Translations under genes and position numbers: made by a program | Source of the DNA: an uncultured Clostridia bacterium | GTDB taxonomy: Bacteria > Bacillota > Clostridia > UBA1381 | DNA: 64,000 nucleotides | NCBI GenBank assembly: GCA_934501535.1 | Contig: CAKSUM010000002.1 | Location: forward strand, 199,928 to 263,927 | Direction: 5' to 3' | The notes under the pieces: generated by a model | What the model saw: only the letters and a program-made list of their open reading frames with translations | What the model was told of the DNA's origin: nothing | Database searches by the model: none | Shown: in pieces, positions 59,657 through 64,000 of the stretch | Position numbering within the stretch: the stretch's first letter is position 1 | Layout of the letters: each line of letters begins with the position of its first letter

Positions 59657-60502
59657 ATGACAGGAACGGCGTTTGCGATTGAGGAATTTTCGATATATGA
59701 CGGACCGGGGATAAGAACTACGGTTTTTCTGAAAGGCTGTCCGCTGCGCTGCAGCTGGTGTCATAATCCGGAAGGACAAAAAAGAGAGCCTGAAGTGATA
59801 AAAAGTCCTAACGGCTGCACAGGCTGCGGAAATTGTATAAAATATGCCGCCGTATCGGAGGGCAAAACGGTTTTTGGTGAAGAGAGTATTAAAAATTGTC
59901 CGAATAATCTTCTGCGGCGCTGCGGCACGGAATACAGTTCGGAGGAGTTGTGCGAAATTATTTTAAAAAACGAAAAAATCTTAAATCACGGCGGCGGAGT
60001 GACGTTTTCGGGCGGCGAGCCGCTTTGGCAGCATGATTTTCTGACGGAATGTCTGGTGCGTCTTAACGGGAGGATAAACACAGCCGTTCAGACAAGCGGA
60101 TATTGCGCCCCCGATAAGTTTGACAGGGTACTTGATGCAGCTGATATGTTTCTGTTTGATTTGAAGCTTGCCGACAATCGGCAGCATATAAAATATACAG
60201 GCATGCCGAATTTGGATATTAAAGAAAATTACAGACGGCTTGCCGCATCGGGGAAACCTCTGATAACGCGTATTCCGCTCATTCCGGGCGTTACGGATAC
60301 GGAGGAAAATATAAATGCGATTGCGGCGTTCATGGCGGAAAACAATGTTTTCTATGCGGAGCTTATGCCGTACAATAAACTGGCAGGCAGCAAGTATAAG
60401 GCGGCGGGGAGAGAGTATAGACCGGATTTCGACCCGGAAACCGAGCCGCAGCCGCGCAGGGAAATTTTTGGAAAAGCAGGTATTGAAATTAAAATTTTGT
60501 GA
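59657..60502 (+). CDS. Glycyl radical enzyme activating protein (radical SAM)
   Basis: This 281-residue radical SAM protein creates the glycyl radical on its partner enzyme. The 4Fe-4S motif CPLRCSWCHNPEG (C-x3-C-x2-C) is near residue 29, and TFSGGEPLWQ near 120 is the next family hallmark. A short ferredoxin-like insert has CTGCGNC near 55 and NCPNN near 84, fewer cysteines than the two-cluster insert of many activases. The ATG at 59657 is 7 bases after GGAGG; an ATG at 59639 falls before that site. It precedes the glycyl radical enzyme gene by 49 bases. Confidence 0.92.
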   Translation: MTGTAFAIEEFSIYDGPGIRTTVFLKGCPLRCSWCHNPEGQKREPEVIKSPNGCTGCGNCIKYAAVSEGKTVFGEESIKNCPNNLLRRCGTEYSSEELCEIILKNEKILNHGGGVTFSGGEPLWQHDFLTECLVRLNGRINTAVQTSGYCAPDKFDRVLDAADMFLFDLKLADNRQHIKYTGMPNLDIKENYRRLAASGKPLITRIPLIPGVTDTEENINAIAAFMAENNVFYAELMPYNKLAGSKYKAAGREYRPDFDPETEPQPRREIFGKAGIEIKIL

Positions 60503-60551
60503 TTGCAGACGCGGAAATATCAAGGGCGTAGCACGGAAAGGAAGATAAGAT

Positions 60552-62534
60552 ATGACGGAAAGAGTTGAAAAATTATTAAAGCTTTTTAAATCAAAGGAGT
60601 ACAGAAAACAGCGGCGGCATGCGGAAGTGAAGGACTACGGTCAAATTAAATCGGCAAAGCAAATGATCGACTGCTTTGAAGAATTTGTATCGGAGGAAAC
60701 GCCTGTGCTGATTGAGGGCGACAGAATGGGCTTTTATCACAGTACCGACAGAAAACTGCCGGGATATGCAGGCAATGTGACCCCGGATTACGGCAAAGTC
60801 ATGGCATGCGGCTTTGACAAAATTCTTGAGGACATAGAATACAGCATGAAAAATACCGATGATGCGGATAAAACGGAGTACGGACGTCAGATGAAAAGGG
60901 CAATAGAAATTGTGCTTGATGTATCGGACAAACACCGTGAGCTTGCGAAGAAAGCCGGTAATCACGAACTTTATAACGCGCTTTTAAAGGTGCCGCATAA
61001 GGGTGCGGAAAGCTTTTACGAGGCTTGTGTTTTTATGAAAATTATTATTTTCTTTCTTCGTCTGGAGTTTATGTGTCATATCACGCTCGGTCGGTTTGAC
61101 CGATACATGTATCCGTATTATCTTGCGGACAGGGAACGCGGCGTCGGCAAAGAGGAGCTTTTTGAGCTTACGGAAGAATTTTTTATCTCACTGAATTTTG
61201 ACAGTGATTTATACAGCGGAATACAGACGGGAGATAACGGACAGAGCATGGTTTTGGGCGGATTTGACGCCGACGGTGAGGATATGTTTAACGAACTGTC
61301 GAAAATGTGCATGGACGCGTCGCTGGAGCTGTGTGTTATTGACCCGAAAATTAATTTGCGGGTGGGTAAAAATACGCCGTTTGAGCGATATGAATATGCT
61401 ACGCACCTGACTAAGGCAGGATTGGGTTTTCCGCAGTATTGTAATGATGACGTTGTGGTAGAAGGATTGGTGAAGCTGGGTTATGACCGCGCAGACGCAT
61501 TTGATTATTCCGTTGCGGCGTGCTGGGAGTTTATTATCCCGGGCAAGGGAGCGGACGCGCCGAACATTGAAACAATGGATTTTCCCAAGCTCGTAAATGA
61601 TGTAATACATGAGAGCTTGCAGGATTGCGGCAGCTTTGATGAGCTGCTCGAAAAAACAAAAGCGAAAATAAAAAAATGCTGCGAGGAAAAAGCGGCGCGG
61701 CTTGCAGGCTGTCAATTTACTCCGTCACCGCTTTTGTCGGTTTTCTTTGACGGCTGCACGGAAAATCTCACCGACATGTGGAGCGGCGGAACGAAATACC
61801 ATAATTTCGGCTGTCACGGAGCAGGGATAGCCAATGCCGCAGACGCGCTTGCAGCTGTGAAAAAAACGGTTTTCGACGATGGGAGCGTAACGAAAGCGGC
61901 ATTGCTGCATGCGCTGGATAATGACTTTGACGGTAATGCGGAGCTGCGAAACTTATTGAGGGCGTGCCCGAAAATGGGGAATAACGATGATTATGCGGAC
62001 AGTATTGCGTGCTTTATAATGTCGGCTTTTTCGGAGAGCATGAATAATAGGGATAACGGCTGTGGTGGAATATGGCGTGCCGGCACCGGGAGTGCGCAGG
62101 AATACATTTTCAGGGGGAATAAGTGCCCGGCGACTGCGGACGGAAGAAAGGCATATACACCGTATGCCTCCAGCTTTTCTCCGTCGCTTGATGTTAAAAC
62201 CGCCGGACTGCTGTCGGTAATTCAGTCTTTTACAAAGTATGATTTGAAAAATATAATAAACGGAGGTCCGCTGACAATAGAAATTCACGATACCGTACTG
62301 CGGAATGATGACGGGATAAAAAAGACGGCTATGCTTGTTAGGGAGTATATACATCTCGGAGGACATCAGCTGCAGCTTAATTCGGTGAACCGCGAACGGC
62401 TTCTGGACGCACAGAAACACCCGGAGAACTATAAGGATCTGATTGTGCGCGTGTGGGGTTGGAGCGGATATTTTAACGAGCTTGATAAAAAATTTCAAGA
62501 TCATATTATCAGAAGGTGTGAATATAATATGTAA
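60552..62534 (+). CDS. Glycyl radical enzyme (pyruvate formate-lyase family), unknown substrate
   Basis: This 660-residue enzyme has the glycyl radical fold. The thiyl radical cysteine is Cys324 in AACWEFIIPG, with Glu326 in the C-x-E pattern of the dehydratase or lyase branches rather than the Cys-Cys of pyruvate formate-lyase. The glycyl loop near the C-terminus reads RVWGWSGYF with Gly636, instead of the usual RVSGYSA-type. GGHQLQLNSVN upstream of it is typical. It is about 100 residues shorter than common members. AAAGGAAG precedes the ATG. With its activase and an AraC regulator it forms a self-contained module. The substrate cannot be predicted. Confidence 0.88.
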   Translation: MTERVEKLLKLFKSKEYRKQRRHAEVKDYGQIKSAKQMIDCFEEFVSEETPVLIEGDRMGFYHSTDRKLPGYAGNVTPDYGKVMACGFDKILEDIEYSMKNTDDADKTEYGRQMKRAIEIVLDVSDKHRELAKKAGNHELYNALLKVPHKGAESFYEACVFMKIIIFFLRLEFMCHITLGRFDRYMYPYYLADRERGVGKEELFELTEEFFISLNFDSDLYSGIQTGDNGQSMVLGGFDADGEDMFNELSKMCMDASLELCVIDPKINLRVGKNTPFERYEYATHLTKAGLGFPQYCNDDVVVEGLVKLGYDRADAFDYSVAACWEFIIPGKGADAPNIETMDFPKLVNDVIHESLQDCGSFDELLEKTKAKIKKCCEEKAARLAGCQFTPSPLLSVFFDGCTENLTDMWSGGTKYHNFGCHGAGIANAADALAAVKKTVFDDGSVTKAALLHALDNDFDGNAELRNLLRACPKMGNNDDYADSIACFIMSAFSESMNNRDNGCGGIWRAGTGSAQEYIFRGNKCPATADGRKAYTPYASSFSPSLDVKTAGLLSVIQSFTKYDLKNIINGGPLTIEIHDTVLRNDDGIKKTAMLVREYIHLGGHQLQLNSVNRERLLDAQKHPENYKDLIVRVWGWSGYFNELDKKFQDHIIRRCEYNM

Positions 62535-62841
62535 CTCTTTTTAAGCGCGCAAAAAATGACTTTAATCGGCACGGGAAAGGAGGTGTAACAGAAAGCCCGG
62601 GAGCGTATGCCGGTGAGTAAGCTGTGAGGTTCGGCATTTGCTGAAAATATGCGGTATTTTGCAAAAAAATACAAAAAAACAATAAACATCAATATTAATA
62701 GAAAAACCGAGATATTTAACGAAAATAAGAGATATAATGACGTAAATTTAAATAAACGTCGAAATTTGGGGTTGCGAATTGACAAGCTATATGGTAATAT
62801 ATATAAGTCGCTGACAAACGGGCATAGCGATACCGAGAAAT
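62535..62841. other. Intergenic region before the tRNA cluster
   Basis: This stretch of about 307 bases contains no supported gene. It holds an isolated AAAGGAGGTG near 62576 without a fitting start codon, A/T-rich sequence from 62650 to 62750, and a promoter for the tRNA genes at 62779-62807. A TATAAT-like box is also present near 62732. No clear terminator for the glycyl radical enzyme gene is seen. Confidence 0.5.
62779..62807 (+). promoter_or_regulatory. Promoter of the tRNA cluster
   Basis: A perfect TTGACA (62779-62784), a 17-base spacer and TATAAG (62802-62807) lie 35 bases before the first tRNA gene. Confidence 0.7.
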
Positions 62842-62918
62842 CGGGATGTAGCGCAGTTTGGTAGCGCATCTGGTTTGGGACCAGAGGGCCGCAGGTTCAA
62901 ATCCTGTCATCCCGACCA
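62842..62918 (+). tRNA. tRNA-Pro (TGG)
   Basis: A 77-base tRNA with acceptor CGGGATG/CATCCCG, anticodon arm TCTGG-TTTGGGA-CCAGA giving anticodon TGG, and an encoded CCA. Confidence 0.96.
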
Positions 62919-62931
62919 GAAGCAAAAAAAT

Positions 62932-63007
62932 GGGAGTATAGCTCAGCTGGGAGAGCGTCTGCCTTACAAGCAGGATGTCACAGGTTCGAGCCCTGTTACT
63001 CCCACCA
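62932..63007 (+). tRNA. tRNA-Val (TAC)
   Basis: A 76-base tRNA with acceptor GGGAGTA/TACTCCC, anticodon loop CTTACAA giving anticodon TAC, and an encoded CCA. Confidence 0.96.
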
Positions 63008-63012
63008 TAAAT

Positions 63013-63088
63013 GCTGGTGTAGCTCAATTGGTAGAGCAGCTGATTTGTAATCAGCAGGTCGCGGGTTCGAGTCCCATCACCAGCTCCA
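63013..63088 (+). tRNA. tRNA-Thr (TGT)
   Basis: A 76-base tRNA with acceptor GCTGGTG/CACCAGC, anticodon loop TTTGTAA giving anticodon TGT, and an encoded CCA. A hairpin GGGCAAGC/GCTTGCCC at 63091-63110 separates it from the next tRNA and may guide processing. Confidence 0.96.
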
Positions 63089-63118
63089 TCGGGCAAGCAA
63101 TAGCTTGCCCTTGAATAA

Positions 63119-63203
63119 GGGAGAGTTCCCGAGTGGCCAAAGGGGACAGACTGTAAATCTGCTGCTTATAGCTTCGGTGGTTCGAATCCACCCTCTCCCA
63201 CCA
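63119..63203 (+). tRNA. tRNA-Tyr (GTA)
   Basis: An 85-base class II tRNA with acceptor GGGAGAG/CTCTCCC, anticodon loop CTGTAAA giving anticodon GTA, a long variable arm, and an encoded CCA. Confidence 0.96.
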
Positions 63204-63204
63204 A

Positions 63205-63233
63205 AACGGCCCTGCAAATGCAGGACCGTTTTT
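63205..63233 (+). terminator. Terminator after tRNA-Tyr
   Basis: ACGGCCCTGCA pairs with TGCAGGACCGT (one mismatch) around a 2-base loop, followed by TTTTT. It ends the four-tRNA transcript. Confidence 0.85.
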
Positions 63234-63290
63234 GACTAATCGACAAAAAAATTTAAAGCAGGAAATCTGCATATAAAATTTTATATAAAT

Positions 63291-63366
63291 CGGGGTGTAG
63301 CGCAGTTGGTAGCGCGCGCGTCTGGGGGGCGCGGTGCCGCAGGTTCAAGTCCTGTCACTCCGACCA
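63291..63366 (+). tRNA. tRNA-Pro (GGG)
   Basis: A 76-base tRNA with acceptor CGGGGTG/CACTCCG, anticodon arm CGCGT-CTGGGGG-GCGCG giving anticodon GGG, T loop TTCAAGT, and an encoded CCA. It lies after the previous terminator, so it has its own promoter, and is followed by its own terminator. Confidence 0.93.
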
Positions 63367-63367
63367 T

Positions 63368-63420
63368 ACCGAGAGTTCTTATAGGATTTGAGATGTTCTA
63401 TAAACACTCTCGGTTTTTTA
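63368..63420 (+). terminator. Terminator after tRNA-Pro (GGG)
   Basis: ACCGAGAGT pairs with ACTCTCGGT and an inner TTATAG with CTATAA, followed by a T6 run. Confidence 0.85.
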
Positions 63421-63448
63421 TTGCCTTTAATCAGTATGCGGATAGCTT

Positions 63449-63760
63449 TCACAGCTCAACGTCCATACTGATTATTTTTTTATTATTCTTTTTTGCAGTA
63501 TTCAAAATGTCCTGTGTTACGAGTATATTCCGTGAAAGACTGCATAAATTAGGTGTTAAAATCGTTTTTACGGATTGATTATGTAAAAGTCCGTACAGAG
63601 TTTTACTGCAAGCGGCTAAGCCGCTTCGCTGTTCAACTATGAAATCCGAAATTTCATAACCGTTTTTATCCGCAAATTCTTTCATTTGACTTGTCCTGTC
63701 GTCTACCTGCTCAAAAGTGGCAACACGCATATAAACGGCAGCTTTTATGTTTTTGTTCAC
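63449..63760 (-). CDS. Small resolvase-like protein lacking the catalytic serine
   Basis: This 103-residue protein resembles only the N-terminal catalytic domain of serine recombinases. YMRVATFEQ replaces the family motif Y-x-R-V-S-T-x-x-Q, so the nucleophilic serine is alanine; the later LCSLSRNI matches the conserved LSRLSRN. It should not be able to cut DNA. The GTG start at 63760 has GGGGGTGA upstream. It lies directly downstream of a large serine recombinase gene on the same strand and may be an accessory factor of the element or a decaying copy. Confidence 0.75.
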   Translation of the reverse strand: MNKNIKAAVYMRVATFEQVDDRTSQMKEFADKNGYEISDFIVEQRSGLAACSKTLYGLLHNQSVKTILTPNLCSLSRNILVTQDILNTAKKNNKKIISMDVEL

Positions 63761-63772
63761 ACGCTCACCCCC

Positions 63773-64000
63773 TTAACTTGCACAAGCGGCAAAATGAACA
63801 TCTACGCCCTGTCTTGTATGTACCGAAACATTGTTTTCGGGTAGCTTTTCAAGGTCGGGTATTTCAATATTGCCTATGCAATTATAGTGAATTGTGAGCT
63901 GTTGAACGGTTTTACCGTCAATTTTTTCGGACTGGTGTACTTCAATTTTTTCAATCAGTTCGTTTAACATTCTCGGAGTAAGTTTTCTTGCTCTGGTATA
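63773..64000 (-). CDS. Large serine recombinase, C-terminal end (continues past window)
   Basis: The frame is open to the window edge. The last 75 residues include RARKLTPRMLNELIEKIEVH (cited as its core MLNELIEKIEVH), EKIDGKTVQQLTIHYNCIG and a Cys/Ala end, which match the DUF4368 tail of transposon-type large serine recombinases (TnpX-like). The internal ATG at 63970 is not the start. It marks one end of a mobile element that lies mostly outside the window, inserted 400 bases after a tRNA-Pro gene. Confidence 0.8.
   Translation of the reverse strand, partial: YTRARKLTPRMLNELIEKIEVHQSEKIDGKTVQQLTIHYNCIGNIEIPDLEKLPENNVSVHTRQGVDVHFAACAS

Noticed and set aside
62716..63272. Minus- and plus-strand frames across the tRNA cluster, such as 62716-63096 with DGTRTRDLLITNQ
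   Set aside because: These are translations of tRNA genes read antisense or sense. This peptide type is a known false annotation. The bases are fully explained by the tRNAs.
63291..64000. tRNA-Pro (GGG) as the attachment site of the mobile element
   Set aside because: Large serine recombinases rarely use tRNA genes, the tRNA and its terminator are intact, and no duplicated 3' tRNA end is visible in the window.

Overview
The window looks like a chromosomal segment of a spore-forming, anaerobic Clostridia-type Firmicute, probably an uncultured gut lineage. The evidence is an alpha/beta small acid-soluble spore protein, a zinc-ribbon S14, a Cys4 adenylate kinase, strong GGAGG ribosome-binding sites, consensus sigma-A promoters with 17-base spacers, a glycyl radical enzyme with its activase, and Firmicute synteny such as yqeG-aroE. 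I see no rRNA gene and no CRISPR array.

Layout. 1-8.1 kb: an accessory sugar/polyol-type region with three Gfo/Idh/MocA oxidoreductases (one cut by the window edge), an SDR, two MDR dehydrogenases and two AraC regulators. 8.2-19.6 kb: a secreted SLH-like protein; a minus-strand operon of a Cys-cluster protein, a VanW-family protein and topoisomerase III (apparently starting at ATT); then a type IIA topoisomerase pair (parE/parC-like), a TagA-type glycosyltransferase and thymidylate kinase. 20.0-36.3 kb: the S10-spc-alpha superoperon from rpsJ to rplQ in canonical order, including secY, adk, map, a KOW protein, infA and rpmJ, with a promoter, a leader of about 340 nt containing a terminator-like hairpin, and tandem hairpins at the end. 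36.4-49.9 kb: an HU-like protein, a short FNT channel, a deoxyinosine glycosylase, GtrA, a beta-propeller-like protein facing an AraC regulator across a perfect 12-bp inverted repeat, an ADP-ribosylglycohydrolase-family protein next to a metallophosphoesterase, a TIM-barrel epimerase, yqeG-aroE-aroK, endonuclease IV, rplU-rpmA and a MATE transporter. 50-62.5 kb: a DeoR regulator, tRNA-Thr, the spore protein, then a second accessory region: SGNH hydrolase, TIM-barrel epimerase, three AraC regulators, a Gfo/Idh protein, a NagB-ROK fusion, and a glycyl radical enzyme with its activase. 62.8-64 kb: five tRNA genes (Pro, Val, Thr, Tyr, Pro), then the end of a mobile element carrying a large serine recombinase and a small one lacking the catalytic serine.

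How the genes work together. The accessory genes form small modules, each pairing an AraC regulator with NAD-type dehydrogenases, TIM-barrel isomerases or hydrolases. This suggests catabolism of unusual sugars or polyols, with the fused NagB-ROK protein able in principle to take an amino sugar to fructose-6-phosphate. No sugar transporter lies in the window. The strongest candidates for new biology are the NagB-ROK fusion, the short glycyl radical enzyme with an atypical active site, the putative S10-leader attenuator, and the ATT start of topoisomerase III. All functions are read from sequence alone.
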